Source of the DNA: Cupriavidus yeoncheonensis
GTDB lineage: Bacteria; Pseudomonadota; Gammaproteobacteria; Burkholderiales; Burkholderiaceae
DNA: 64,000 nt
Assembly (NCBI RefSeq): GCF_905397275.1
Contig: NZ_CAJPUY010000011.1
Coordinates: 62,001-126,000, forward strand
Direction of reading: 5' to 3'
Positions 8,058-17,122 of this stretch are shown here, one piece after another. The stretch's first letter is position 1; every line of letters begins with the position of its first letter. The translations under genes were made by a program, and so were the position numbers. The notes under the pieces were generated by a model, which saw only the letters and a list, made by a program, of their open reading frames with translations, did not search any database and was not told the DNA's origin.

Positions 8058-10883
8058 ATGCGCCCAGCCAAACCGCTTCCGCTGACCTGCTCGCTCGCGC
8101 TCGCGGGCCTGCTATGGCTGGGCCTGCCAGCGGCTGCCGCGGCGGCCCCGGCCACTGCGGCCACGTCGGCGCAGGCGGGTGCAAGCGCGGTCGAAGTCAC
8201 CTCGGTCGAGGGCATCACCGAGTACCGGCTGCCCAATGGCCTGCGCATCGTGCTCGCACCCGATGCGGCCAAGCCGACCACCACGGTCAACATGACCTAC
8301 CTGGTCGGCAGCCGGCACGAGAACTACGGCGAGACCGGCATGGCGCACCTGCTGGAACACCTGCTGTTCAAGGGCACGCCGGCGTTGCCGGGCAAGTCCA
8401 TCCCGACCGAGTTCGCGCGGCGCGGCATGTCTTCCAACGGCACGACGGCGCAGGACCGCACCAACTACTTCGAGACCTTCACCGCCAGCGACGACAACCT
8501 CGACTGGGCGCTGCGCATGGAGGCGGACCGCATGGTCAACAGCGTCATCTCGCGCGCCGACCTCGACAGCGAGATGACGGTGGTGCGCAACGAGATGGAA
8601 ATGGGCGAGAACAGCCCGGGCCGCATGCTGATCCAGCAGATGATGGCCGCCTCGTTCCGCTGGCATAACTACGGCAAGGCGCCGATCGGCGCGCGCAGCG
8701 ATGTCGAACAGGTCGGCATCGACAACCTGCGCGCGTTCTACCGCCGCTACTATCAGCCAGACAATGCCGTGCTGGTGGTCGCCGGCAAGTTCGACATGGC
8801 CTGGACGCTCGCGCGCATCGAGCGCTATTTCGGCCCGATCGCGCGCCCGGCGCGCGTGCTGCCGCCCGAGCACACCATGGAGCCCCCGCAGGAAGGCGCG
8901 AAGGAACTGGTGGTGATGCGGCCCGGCGACAGCGGGCTGGTGGCGGCGCAGTACCACGTCAGCGCCGGCGCCCACCCCGATACGACAGCGCTGGCGATGC
9001 TGACCATCATTCTCGGCGACACGCCCGGCGGGCGCCTGTATAAGGCGCTCGTGGAACAGAAGAAGGCCACCTCGGTCGGCACCTCGTTCAGTGCGATGAA
9101 AGACCCGGGCACGCTGCTCTTCATGGCCGAAACATCGAAGGACCAGCCCATGTCGGCGGCGCGCGCGGGGCTGATCACGCAGGTCGAGGGCTTTGCCCAA
9201 GCGCCGGTGACGCCCGACGAGCTTGAACGCGCGCGCGTGCGCATGCGCAATGCCTACGAGCACTACATGAACGATCCTGGTGCGCTCGGCATTGCGCTGT
9301 CGGAGGCCATTGCCAAGGGCGACTGGCGCCTGTTCCTGATCGCACGCGACCGCATCGAGACCGTGACGCTCGAAGACGTCCAGCGCGTCGCGCTCAACTA
9401 CTTCCAGACCTCGAACCGCACGGTGGGGCTGTTCATGCCGCAGGACAAGCCGCCGCGCGCGCAGATTCCCGCGACACCGGACGTGGCCGCGCAGGTGTCC
9501 GGCTACCAGGGCAAGCCGGCGCTGGCGGCGGTGCCGGCGTTTGATCCGAGTCCGGCCAATATCGAGGCCCACACCCGGCGCCAGACCCTTGCCAACGGCA
9601 TGCAGCTGGCACTGCTGCCCAAGCCCACGCGCGGCGGCGTGGTCAACGGCACGCTGATCGTGCGCATGGGCGATGTCGAGAGCCTGCAGGGCCTGACCAC
9701 GGTAGGCGGCCTGACGGCATCGATGCTCAAGCGCGGTGCCGGCAGCATGGACCGCCTGCAGCTTGCCGACCGCATCGAGGCCTTGCGCGCGCGCGTGATG
9801 GTCTCGGGCGGTTCCGAGCGCGTCACCGTTGGCTTCGAAACCCGGCGCGAACAGCTCCCCGAACTGCTGGCGCTGGTGCGTGACATCCTGCGCACGCCGA
9901 CCTTCCCGCAGGCTGAATTCGACACGCTGCGCAGCACCACCATTGCCGATATCGAAAGCGTGCGCCGGCAACCGGGCGTGATGGCCTCCGACGCGCTGGG
10001 CCGCCATGGCGACCCCTACCCTGTCGGCGACCCGCGCCACGCGCCCACGTTCGACGAGAGCATTGCCGCGCTCAAGGCCGCCACGCTGGAGCAGGTGCGC
10101 GATTTCCACGCGCGCTTCTACGGCATGGGCAATGCGCAGCTGAGCCTGGTCGGCGACTTCGACGCCGACGCGGCCACCGCCCAGGCCGGCGAGCTGTTCG
10201 GCGACTGGCGCGCGCAGCAGCCGTTTGCGCGCGTGGACAGGCCCTTCGTGCCGATCACCGCGGCGGACTTTACCCTGGCCACGCCCGGCAAGGCCAATGC
10301 GGTCTACGTGGCAGCCGAACCGATCGACCTGACCAGCGACGCGCCCGACTATGCGCTGATGCTGATTGCCAACCGCGTATTTGGCGGCGGCTCGCTGCGC
10401 AGCCGGCTGGCTGACCGCCTGCGTCAGAAGGAAGGGCTGAGCTATGGTGCGTCGAGCTGGATGAATGTGGGTGCGCTGGACCGCGCCGGCCGCTTCGGCC
10501 TGCAGGCGCAATACGCCCCGCAGAACCTGAAGCGCCTGCAACGTGCCGTGGCCGAGGAGCTGGAGCGCTTCGTGCGCGACGGCATCAGCGCCCCTGAGCT
10601 GTCCGAAGCCGTCAGCGGCATCCTGCAGGAAGGCATGGTGGGCCGCAGCAGCGACGGCGCACTGGCCGGCGCGCTCGCCAATCAGCTTTACCTCGGCCGC
10701 ACCATGGCCTACACCGAAGAACTGGAAGCGCGCTTGCGTGCGGCCACGCCCGAGGCGGTGAATGCGACGATTCGCAAGTACGTGCGCCCGGCCGGGCTGT
10801 CGCAGGTCTACGCGGGCGACTTCGCCGCCGCGCCGACGCCCGATGGCACCGCGGCGGGCGAGGCGCCGGCCGCACGTCCGTAG
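8058..10883 (+). CDS. M16 family zinc metallopeptidase (two-domain, secreted)
   Basis: 941 residues with an N-terminal signal peptide (SLALAGLLWLGLPAAAAAA). The first peptidase unit carries the inverted zinc motif HxxEH (H97-LLE-H101, in GMAHLLEHLLF) and a downstream Glu region. A second M16-like unit begins near residue 510 (HTRRQTLANGMQLALLPKP) without an intact HxxEH, as is usual for the inactive half. The likely location is the periplasm. The ATG at 8058 follows CCGGAGA. An in-frame start six codons upstream lacks a good ribosome binding site. It appears monocistronic. Confidence 0.9.
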   Translation: MRPAKPLPLTCSLALAGLLWLGLPAAAAAAPATAATSAQAGASAVEVTSVEGITEYRLPNGLRIVLAPDAAKPTTTVNMTYLVGSRHENYGETGMAHLLEHLLFKGTPALPGKSIPTEFARRGMSSNGTTAQDRTNYFETFTASDDNLDWALRMEADRMVNSVISRADLDSEMTVVRNEMEMGENSPGRMLIQQMMAASFRWHNYGKAPIGARSDVEQVGIDNLRAFYRRYYQPDNAVLVVAGKFDMAWTLARIERYFGPIARPARVLPPEHTMEPPQEGAKELVVMRPGDSGLVAAQYHVSAGAHPDTTALAMLTIILGDTPGGRLYKALVEQKKATSVGTSFSAMKDPGTLLFMAETSKDQPMSAARAGLITQVEGFAQAPVTPDELERARVRMRNAYEHYMNDPGALGIALSEAIAKGDWRLFLIARDRIETVTLEDVQRVALNYFQTSNRTVGLFMPQDKPPRAQIPATPDVAAQVSGYQGKPALAAVPAFDPSPANIEAHTRRQTLANGMQLALLPKPTRGGVVNGTLIVRMGDVESLQGLTTVGGLTASMLKRGAGSMDRLQLADRIEALRARVMVSGGSERVTVGFETRREQLPELLALVRDILRTPTFPQAEFDTLRSTTIADIESVRRQPGVMASDALGRHGDPYPVGDPRHAPTFDESIAALKAATLEQVRDFHARFYGMGNAQLSLVGDFDADAATAQAGELFGDWRAQQPFARVDRPFVPITAADFTLATPGKANAVYVAAEPIDLTSDAPDYALMLIANRVFGGGSLRSRLADRLRQKEGLSYGASSWMNVGALDRAGRFGLQAQYAPQNLKRLQRAVAEELERFVRDGISAPELSEAVSGILQEGMVGRSSDGALAGALANQLYLGRTMAYTEELEARLRAATPEAVNATIRKYVRPAGLSQVYAGDFAAAPTPDGTAAGEAPAARP

Positions 10884-10984
10884 CCATTGTCACGCAGGCG
10901 ACAAGGAGACGGGCCAGAATGGGCCGACGCGCCGGCATCCGGGCGCCAGAACGGGGCACGCCCCTTGCCGTGCCCTGGTGTTGA

Positions 10985-11000
10985 CTGTATATTCGTACAG
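10985..11000 (+). promoter_or_regulatory. LexA (SOS) box
   Basis: CTGTATATTCGTACAG matches the CTGT-N8-ACAG SOS consensus exactly. It overlaps a TTGACT (-35-like, 10981-10986) and lies just upstream of TATAAG (11001-11006), 25 bases before the start of the next gene. Position and symmetry support direct LexA repression. Confidence 0.75.
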
Positions 11001-11024
11001 TATAAGTAGAGACAAGAGGTGTGG

Positions 11025-11402
11025 ATGTCAAACGTGCGGGCTGGCAGCAAGGCGGAAGCGCTCCGGCTTCTCGCCGCGGAAGGAGTGCTGGGGCTGGAGC
11101 TTGACTACGAGACCGGATGGCAGGACGCCGTCGAACTCGGCAGGCTCGGGGAGAAGCGCGGCATCAAGGTGCAGTATCGCGGCCAGGAAAGTATCGCCGT
11201 ACGCTCGCGCGAAGCGCTGATCGAGGGCCTCACCAAGGTCAAGGCAACGTTCCGGCAACGTAACCTTTACTGTCAGTTCGACCTGGGCACGCTGACGGAC
11301 CACGAATTGCTCGATCTGGAAGCCAGGGCCACGCGGCTTGGCGATTACATTCTCGCCGGACACCTGCTGCGGGACGTGGACTGCGTCTGGCCCGCCGAAT
11401 AA
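11025..11402 (+). CDS. LexA-boxed small protein of unknown function
   Basis: 125 residues, MSNVRAGSKAEALRLLAAEG onward. It is soluble and mixed alpha/beta with no transmembrane segment and no recognised motif. An AAGAGG-like Shine-Dalgarno lies in GACAAGAGGTGTGG. It has its own promoter region with a perfect LexA box and a terminator hairpin at 11439-11466, so it is a single-gene SOS-type unit. The family is not recognised. Candidate roles from context only: DNA-damage tolerance, a cell-division inhibitor, or a domesticated phage gene. It does not resemble SulA, ImuA/B or UmuD. Confidence 0.7.
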   Translation: MSNVRAGSKAEALRLLAAEGVLGLELDYETGWQDAVELGRLGEKRGIKVQYRGQESIAVRSREALIEGLTKVKATFRQRNLYCQFDLGTLTDHELLDLEARATRLGDYILAGHLLRDVDCVWPAE

Positions 11403-11438
11403 GGCGCGGGCGCCAGTTCCGGGTCCCTCCAGAAACAG

Positions 11439-11466
11439 ACATGCCGCCAACCGGCGGCATGTTTCC
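11439..11466 (+). terminator. Rho-independent terminator after the SOS-type gene
   Basis: ACATGCCGCC (11439-11448), loop AACC, GGCGGCATGT (11453-11462), followed by TTCCTT. A perfect 10-bp stem. The T tract is short, but the placement 37 bases after the stop codon is appropriate. Confidence 0.6.
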
Positions 11467-11494
11467 TTCCAAGTGCGCAATCGGGTAATAGTGC

Positions 11495-12043
11495 TCAGTG
11501 CCAGATGCGCGCGGCATTGGCCCAGCGCGCGGCGGCTGACTGCACCATCGCACTGCCGGCCACTTCCTGGGCGGCGTCTGTGCATGAATTGGCAGCCGGC
11601 TGCATCGCGGTATGCCACAGCACCGCCGACACCAGCGTCTGGCAGTGGCGGCGCTCGCTGTGGGCGAGCGCCAGCAGGCGCTCATAGCCATCGATCACGA
11701 TGAGCCGGTCGCCGGCCTGTGGCCGCATTTCCAGCGCATACAAGTGGTCGCATTCGCAATGCATGCGCCCACCGCTCACCGCCACCACGATTGCCCCGGG
11801 AAGGGCGATGCCGCTGTCATGCACATCTTCACGCAGGCGTTCCAGGTGAGCATGCGCGCGCGGATCGCGCGCTGCCGCCAGGTCGCCGGGCATGGCGCTG
11901 AGCGCCATCAGCTCGGCTGGCGACACCGCCAGCGTGTAAGCCGGGAAGTCCGTCCGGTAGGTGGCCACCACGGCGCGCAGGCGACGCGCGCCACGGCCAT
12001 CCGGAAGGCTGCCCAGCTCGCGTCCCGCCGCCGTGACTGCCAT
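11495..12043 (-). CDS. Hypothetical protein translationally coupled to an acyl-CoA dehydrogenase
   Basis: 182 residues, starting MAVTAAGRELGSL. Its ATG shares one base with the TGA of the upstream acyl-CoA dehydrogenase (TGATG), indicating coupling. It has no transmembrane segment or signal peptide. The centre contains HLERLREDVHDSGIALPGAIVVAVSGGRMHC and the C-terminal half is Cys/His rich (HCECDH, SERRHCQ, NSCTDAA). The family is not recognised. The cysteines might bind a metal but are not arranged in a known finger. Coupling suggests an accessory role to the dehydrogenase. Confidence 0.7.
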   Translation of the reverse strand: MAVTAAGRELGSLPDGRGARRLRAVVATYRTDFPAYTLAVSPAELMALSAMPGDLAAARDPRAHAHLERLREDVHDSGIALPGAIVVAVSGGRMHCECDHLYALEMRPQAGDRLIVIDGYERLLALAHSERRHCQTLVSAVLWHTAMQPAANSCTDAAQEVAGSAMVQSAAARWANAARIWH

Positions 12044-13200
12044 CAGTCGCGCAGCAGGTGCTTGGCGATGATGAGCTGCTGGATCTGCGTGGTGCCTTCA
12101 TACAGGCGCAGCAGGCGCACGTCGCGGTAGAAGCGCTCTGCCTTGTACTCGGCGATGTAGCCTGCGCCGCCATGGATCTGCACGGCACGGTCGGCGATGC
12201 GGCCGACCATTTCGGTACAGAACATCTTGGTGCACGAGGCCAGCATGCTGACCTCGGGATCGCTCTTGCCGGCCGGCTTGGCATCGTAGCGCTGCGCGCA
12301 GTCGCGCATCATCGACAGGCCCGCGTACAGCTCGGCCTGGCTGTCGGCCAGCATGCCCTGGATCAGCTGGAAGTCACCGATCGGCTTGCCGAACTGCTTG
12401 CGTTCCTTGGCATAGGCCACGGCGTCGGTGATCAGGCGGTGCGCCATGCCGCAGGCCAGCGCCGAAAGGTGCAGGCGGCCGCGGTCGAGCACTTTCATCG
12501 CGGTCTTGAAACCTACGCCGGGCACGCCGCCAATGATGTTGGCGGCCGGCACGCGCGCGTTCTCCAGCACCACGTCGCAGGTCTTGGTGCCGCGCTGGCC
12601 CATCTTCTTGTCCGGCTTGCCCAGCGAGATGCCCGGGGTGTCGGCCGGCACGATGAACGACGAGATGCCCGAAGCACCGGCACCGCCCGTGCGCGCCATC
12701 AGCGTGAAGGCGCCGGCGCGAGGCGCGTTGGTGATGAAGCGCTTGGTACCGTTGATGACGTAGTGGTCGCCATCCAGCTCCGCCCTGGTCTGCAGAGAAG
12801 CCGCGTCGGAACCGGCGTTCGGCTCGGTCAGCGCGAACGAGATGATCAGCTCGCCGCTGGCGATCTTCGGCAGGTAGGCCTGCTTCTGCGCTTCAGTGCC
12901 ATCCATCAGGATGCCCTGCGAGCCGATGCCGACATTGGTGCCGAACACCGAACGGAACGCGAAGGCGGTGTGGCCCAGGTCATAGACCACATCGCATTCC
13001 TGCGACATCGACAGGCCGATGCCGCCGTAGTTTTCGGGGATGGAGATGCCGAACAGGCCCATTTCCTTCATGTCGGCGACGATGTCGGCCGGCACGTCGT
13101 CGATCTCTTCGAGCGTGTCTTCCGCCGGCTTCAGGCGTTCGTCGATGAAGCGCTGCACCGAAGCGCGCAGCAGGGCAAAGGATTCCTGGTCAAGGGCCAT
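12043..13200 (-). CDS. Acyl-CoA dehydrogenase
   Basis: 385 residues. All family signatures are present: FALTEPNAGSDAASLQT (FAD/substrate loop), FIVPADTPGISLGKPDKKMGQRG, the C-terminal helix KERKQFGKPIGDFQLIQ, and RLYEGTTQIQQLIIAKHLL with the catalytic base Glu in YEGT. It oxidises acyl-CoA to trans-2-enoyl-CoA and passes electrons to ETF. The Glu position is that of short/branched-chain-type dehydrogenases, but the substrate is not inferable. The start is supported by GGAGA upstream of ATGGCCCTTGACCAGG; an upstream in-frame Met lacks such support. It is the first gene of a two-gene unit. Confidence 0.93.
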   Translation of the reverse strand: MALDQESFALLRASVQRFIDERLKPAEDTLEEIDDVPADIVADMKEMGLFGISIPENYGGIGLSMSQECDVVYDLGHTAFAFRSVFGTNVGIGSQGILMDGTEAQKQAYLPKIASGELIISFALTEPNAGSDAASLQTRAELDGDHYVINGTKRFITNAPRAGAFTLMARTGGAGASGISSFIVPADTPGISLGKPDKKMGQRGTKTCDVVLENARVPAANIIGGVPGVGFKTAMKVLDRGRLHLSALACGMAHRLITDAVAYAKERKQFGKPIGDFQLIQGMLADSQAELYAGLSMMRDCAQRYDAKPAGKSDPEVSMLASCTKMFCTEMVGRIADRAVQIHGGAGYIAEYKAERFYRDVRLLRLYEGTTQIQQLIIAKHLLRD

Positions 13201-13310
13201 GGTGGTTCTCCGATCAAGCCAATTCGACAGTATGGGCGCCAATGGTACGCGCGCCATCTGATTTGACAATCCATCCGATATTGAACAGAAGCGTCAAGAA
13301 AATTTGACAT

Positions 13311-15092
13311 TCAGCCACGTGTGACGGCAAGCAGTCCTGCCATGCCGATGGCCATCGCCGCGAGCGCGTCGCCGGCGATCATCCCGCCGCCGATCAGCGA
13401 CATGGTGCTCATGTCCTCCGGCATGGACCGGCTCGGCCGGCGTGCGCCGAACCGTTCGGCGAGGCCCGCCACGACGCCGCCCGCCGCCATCCAGGCCGCG
13501 GCAGGCAGGTTGACGAATCCGCCGAACGACGAGGCATAGGGAGAAGGCAGCAGGACAGCGTCCAGCGCGAAATCCACCGTCCGTCCCGCTTTGCCGGACA
13601 CTGCGAAACGCCGGTATCCGGCTTGCGCCCGCAGCGCCTTGCGCAGCACTTCCGTCACTAGGCCGATCGCGATCCCGATGATGACCGCAAGGTGCTGATA
13701 GCCGCGCGCCTCGGCCAGCCCGCGCAGCACGCCGACAATCTTGTAGGTCATGGCGGAAGTCCAGCGCGCCGGCTGCTGGTCGGCCGTGAGCGTGGTCTGG
13801 TCCAGCGCCAGCACCGGATACGCCTGCATGAACAGCCGCGCCAGCGCCACGGCGAGCAGCGCGCCGACGATGATCCCGGCCACCTGGTAGCCGAACTGCA
13901 CCATGCGGCTGCTGCCGAGGCGCCAGCCGGTGGAGCGGTCCTGTTGCATGTCGCAGGCCTCGGCGGTGGACACCAGCAGCACGGTCGCGGCGATCAGGCC
14001 GACATGTGGCGCGCGCAGCCCGGCAGCGGCCATCAGGATCACGCACAGCACGAATGCCGACGAGATCGGGTTCTGGTCCACCATGCCCACGGAAATACCA
14101 TTGACCAGTGCGAACACCAGCACCAGCAGCACCGCCATGAGCTGGTAGCCCGGCGGCTGCCCGAACCAGGCCACGCCCGCGGCCACCACGGCCGCACCCC
14201 AGAGCAGCACCCATGCGGCCACCCAGCGCATGTCGGCCCCGCTGGCTTGCCGCGTCGCGGCCGCAGCCCCGCCCCGCCACTGTCGCCATGCACGTGCCAG
14301 CAGCAACGAGACGTCGACCACCGCCGCACCCACGATCATGCCCAGCGCGATCAGGAAGGTGATCTTGCGGAATGGATCGCCCGGGGCCAGCCAGCCGATC
14401 GAGACGAAGGTCGGCGTCATGATCCAGCCCGCGAGGCCGCCCGTCAGCGCCGCGATGCCGATGCGCGCGCCGACGATCATCCCGGCCCCCAGGGTCGAGG
14501 CTGACACATCGAATGCCGCCAGCGGCGCCAGCCGGGCCAGCCAGAGCCCGCTGGCCAGCCCTGCCGCCATGCCGCCAGCCAGGCGCGACACCGAACGGCG
14601 CAGCAACAGCGGATCCGTCAGCGCGCGCAGGATATTGGCCACGGCCAGACCTGACGGGAAGGTCAGCTGCATGCGATCGACCAGCAGCGGCGTATAGAGC
14701 ATGCCAACGCCGACGCCATACATGCCGATGCACAGCAAGTATCCGAGCAGTTGCCATAGCGGCGGCTGCGCCAGCCCGAGCCAGCTCATTGCCTGGATCA
14801 CCACGGCCATGCCGCCCATGCCGGCGACCGACGCCGCCGCGGTCTGGATGTAGTTGGCCCCGTGCCGGCCCGGTGCCCCGTAGCCGCAAGTCACGACCGA
14901 GCCGAGGATGCCGGCCAGCACCTGCCCGCCGACGAAGAAGCCGAGCGAGAAGTTCATGTACGCCGCGGCAATCCCGCCCAGCGGCCCAAGCACCAGCATG
15001 CCCGCCGCGCCGAGCAGCAGATGGTATTGCCAGCTCCCGGGCGCGGGCAGCCAGTTCAGGCGGGGAGCGGCTTCTGACGGAACGGAAGGCAT
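13311..15092 (-). CDS. OPT/YSL-superfamily membrane transporter
   Basis: 593 residues with about 14 hydrophobic helices. OPT signatures include NFSLGFFVGGQVLAGILGS, LTFPSGLAVANILRALTD, GGMAAGLASGLW and the C-terminal VLLPSPYASSFGGFVNLPAA. The family imports oligopeptides or metal chelates by proton symport; bacterial members are poorly characterised. It is transcribed divergently from an FAD monooxygenase, with a perfect 12-bp inverted repeat in the 137-bp shared region, so the two may be co-regulated. The start MPSVPSEAAPRLN was chosen over an upstream Met because it falls where homologous hydrophilic N-termini normally begin. Confidence 0.83.
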   Translation of the reverse strand: MPSVPSEAAPRLNWLPAPGSWQYHLLLGAAGMLVLGPLGGIAAAYMNFSLGFFVGGQVLAGILGSVVTCGYGAPGRHGANYIQTAAASVAGMGGMAVVIQAMSWLGLAQPPLWQLLGYLLCIGMYGVGVGMLYTPLLVDRMQLTFPSGLAVANILRALTDPLLLRRSVSRLAGGMAAGLASGLWLARLAPLAAFDVSASTLGAGMIVGARIGIAALTGGLAGWIMTPTFVSIGWLAPGDPFRKITFLIALGMIVGAAVVDVSLLLARAWRQWRGGAAAATRQASGADMRWVAAWVLLWGAAVVAAGVAWFGQPPGYQLMAVLLVLVFALVNGISVGMVDQNPISSAFVLCVILMAAAGLRAPHVGLIAATVLLVSTAEACDMQQDRSTGWRLGSSRMVQFGYQVAGIIVGALLAVALARLFMQAYPVLALDQTTLTADQQPARWTSAMTYKIVGVLRGLAEARGYQHLAVIIGIAIGLVTEVLRKALRAQAGYRRFAVSGKAGRTVDFALDAVLLPSPYASSFGGFVNLPAAAWMAAGGVVAGLAERFGARRPSRSMPEDMSTMSLIGGGMIAGDALAAMAIGMAGLLAVTRG

Positions 15093-15172
15093 GACAAGGG
15101 ACAGAGTGCCGGACAAGTGCTTCAGGCAAAGCATAGGCGAGAGATCCGTCCGGCGGGGTTTACACTAGTTTC

Positions 15173-15205
15173 GTGCGCAACTATCTCGCCGATATAGTTG
15201 CGCAC
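15173..15205. promoter_or_regulatory. Perfect inverted repeat operator in the divergent OPT/monooxygenase region
   Basis: GTGCGCAACTAT (15173-15184), a 9-base spacer, then ATAGTTGCGCAC (15194-15205). The arms are perfect 12-mers, of the size and symmetry expected of a MarR-family operator. A marR gene lies at the end of the same rightward gene set. It is 25 bases upstream of the monooxygenase ATG and 81 bases upstream of the OPT start. Confidence 0.7.
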
Positions 15206-15229
15206 ACAACCACATTGCAGAGCTTGTCC

Positions 15230-16915
15230 ATGCCAGACCTTTCCGCCCCCGCCTGCACGGCAATCCCCGCGCCGCCGGCCACCGAAGCGCGGCCGTGGCC
15301 GTCTTCCGTTCCGGTGCTGATCGCCGGCGGCGGGCCGGTCGGGCTTGCCCTGAGCGCACTGCTCGCGCGGCACGGCATTGCCTCGCTCGTGGTGGAGGCC
15401 GATGACGGCTACTGCGCGGGCAGCCGCGCCATCTGCATGTCGCGCCGCTCGCTGGAGATCCTCGGATGGGTCGGCGCCGACCAGGCCACCGTCGACAAGG
15501 GCCTGCCCTGGGTGGGCGGACGCAGCTACTACCGCGATGCCGAGGTGCTGCATTTCCGCATGCCGAGCGAACCCGGCGAGCGTTTCGCGCCCATGGTCAA
15601 TATTCAGCAGTACTACCTGGAGGCCTTCGCCCACCAGGCCGCGCTGGCCTGCGGTCCGCACGCCGACGTGCGCTTCGGCGCGCGCGTGGCTGCCGTGCGC
15701 CACGAGGCCGACGGCGTCGGCGCGGACCTCGAGACCACGCAGGGCATCCGGCAGGTCCGCGCCCAATGGCTGGTGGCCTGCGACGGCGGCCGCAGCACCG
15801 TGCGCGAACAGCTTGGCCTGCGCATGGCGGGCACGCAGTACGAAGGCCGCTACGTGATCGTCGATATCGTGCAGAAGACGCGGCGCGACGTGGAGCGGCT
15901 GGCCTGGTTCGATCCGCCGTCCAATCCGGGCTCGACCATCCTGATGCATCGCCAGCCCGATGACGTCTGGCGCATCGACTACCGGATCCGCGACGACGAG
16001 GACCCGGTCGAAGCCGTCAAACCCGAAAACGTGCTGCCGCGCGTGCAGAGCCACCTCGACATGATCGGCGAGACCGAACCGTGGGAACCGCTGTGGATCT
16101 CGATCTACAACGCCAAGTGCCTGACGCTCGATGCGTACCGGCATGGCCGCGTGCTGTTCGCCGGCGACGCGGCGCACCTGGTGCCGATCTTCGGTGTGCG
16201 CGGGCTCAACTCGGGGCTCGACGATGCCGGCAACCTGGCCTGGAAGCTCGCCTGGGTCATCCAGGGCCGCGCCGACGCGAGCCTGCTCGATTCCTACTCG
16301 ACCGAACGCGTCCATGCCACGCGGCAGAATATTGCCTACGGTGCCAAGAGCACTGAGTTCATGGCGCCGCCCAATTTCGCTTTCAGCCTGATGCGCGAGG
16401 CGACGCTGCGCCTGGCGCTCGACCAGCCGGCGGTGCGCTCGCTGATCAACCCGCGCCAGTCGGCACCGATCGCTTATACCGCCGCGGGCTCGGCACTGAA
16501 CGGCCCGTCGGACTTCGGCAACGACTGCCTCGGCGCCGCACCCGGCATGCCCGCGCCGGAAGCGCGCCTGGACGGCGAACACCTGACTGCCAGCTTCGGG
16601 CGGCGCTTCACGCTGCTGTGGTTCGGCAATAGCGCGCCTGTACCGGCTGAACTGGCGGCATTTGCGCAGACGCATGCCACGAATCTGCAGCTTCGCGTGG
16701 TGGTTCCCGCCGGCAGCACGCCGCAGCCCGGCGCGCTGGCCGATCTCGATGGCCACGCCTTCGGGCGCTATGGCGCGCAGGCGGGCACGCTGTACGTGAT
16801 CCGTCCGGACGGCTATGTCCTCGCGCGCTGGCGCGCGCCGCAAGCGGAGCAGGTCCGCGACGTCCTCGCCCCCTTCCTGCAACCCCCCGCTGACGGAGTC
16901 CGCCATGCAAGCTGA
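15230..16915 (+). CDS. FAD-dependent aromatic-type monooxygenase
   Basis: 561 residues. The N-terminal Rossmann dinucleotide motif GGGPVGL is in VPVLIAGGGPVGLALSALLA. The DG motif is in ACDGGRSTVREQLGL. The second FAD motif is GDAAHLVPIFGVRGLNSGLDDAGNLAWKL. A C-terminal thioredoxin-like domain follows, as in phenol hydroxylase/MhpA/PHBH-type class A flavoprotein hydroxylases, which hydroxylate aromatic rings with NAD(P)H and O2. An earlier in-frame ATG falls inside the inverted repeat, so 15230 is used. It overlaps the next small gene by 11 bases. Confidence 0.88.
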   Translation: MPDLSAPACTAIPAPPATEARPWPSSVPVLIAGGGPVGLALSALLARHGIASLVVEADDGYCAGSRAICMSRRSLEILGWVGADQATVDKGLPWVGGRSYYRDAEVLHFRMPSEPGERFAPMVNIQQYYLEAFAHQAALACGPHADVRFGARVAAVRHEADGVGADLETTQGIRQVRAQWLVACDGGRSTVREQLGLRMAGTQYEGRYVIVDIVQKTRRDVERLAWFDPPSNPGSTILMHRQPDDVWRIDYRIRDDEDPVEAVKPENVLPRVQSHLDMIGETEPWEPLWISIYNAKCLTLDAYRHGRVLFAGDAAHLVPIFGVRGLNSGLDDAGNLAWKLAWVIQGRADASLLDSYSTERVHATRQNIAYGAKSTEFMAPPNFAFSLMREATLRLALDQPAVRSLINPRQSAPIAYTAAGSALNGPSDFGNDCLGAAPGMPAPEARLDGEHLTASFGRRFTLLWFGNSAPVPAELAAFAQTHATNLQLRVVVPAGSTPQPGALADLDGHAFGRYGAQAGTLYVIRPDGYVLARWRAPQAEQVRDVLAPFLQPPADGVRHAS

Positions 16916-17078
16916 AGAACTCGATCTCGCCTACACCCGCCTGTGCGAAGCCGTGGCCGGCGTTGGCCAGGACAAGGCGCCGCTGCTGCTCGCCATGGTT
17001 TGCCTGGGCCTGATGAGCCGACAGGAAGCGCTCGCCCCCGTGCTCGACCTGATCGAAACCGCCGAGGCGCGGGTGTAA
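16905..17078 (+). CDS. DUF2783-like small protein
   Basis: 57 residues (MQAEELDLAYTRLCEAVAGV...), predicted as two helices with LLLAMVCLGLMSRQEALAPVLDLIETAEA. GACGGAGTCC precedes the ATG, which overlaps the monooxygenase end. Small DUF2783 proteins often accompany FAD monooxygenases in Burkholderiales. The resemblance is judged by size, helix pattern and context only. It may be a stability or accessory subunit of the monooxygenase. Confidence 0.65.
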   Translation: MQAEELDLAYTRLCEAVAGVGQDKAPLLLAMVCLGLMSRQEALAPVLDLIETAEARV

Positions 17079-17122
17079 AGTTCCCGCGGGTGTAAAGTCC
17101 CGTCTCCCCGCACGGATCCGAT

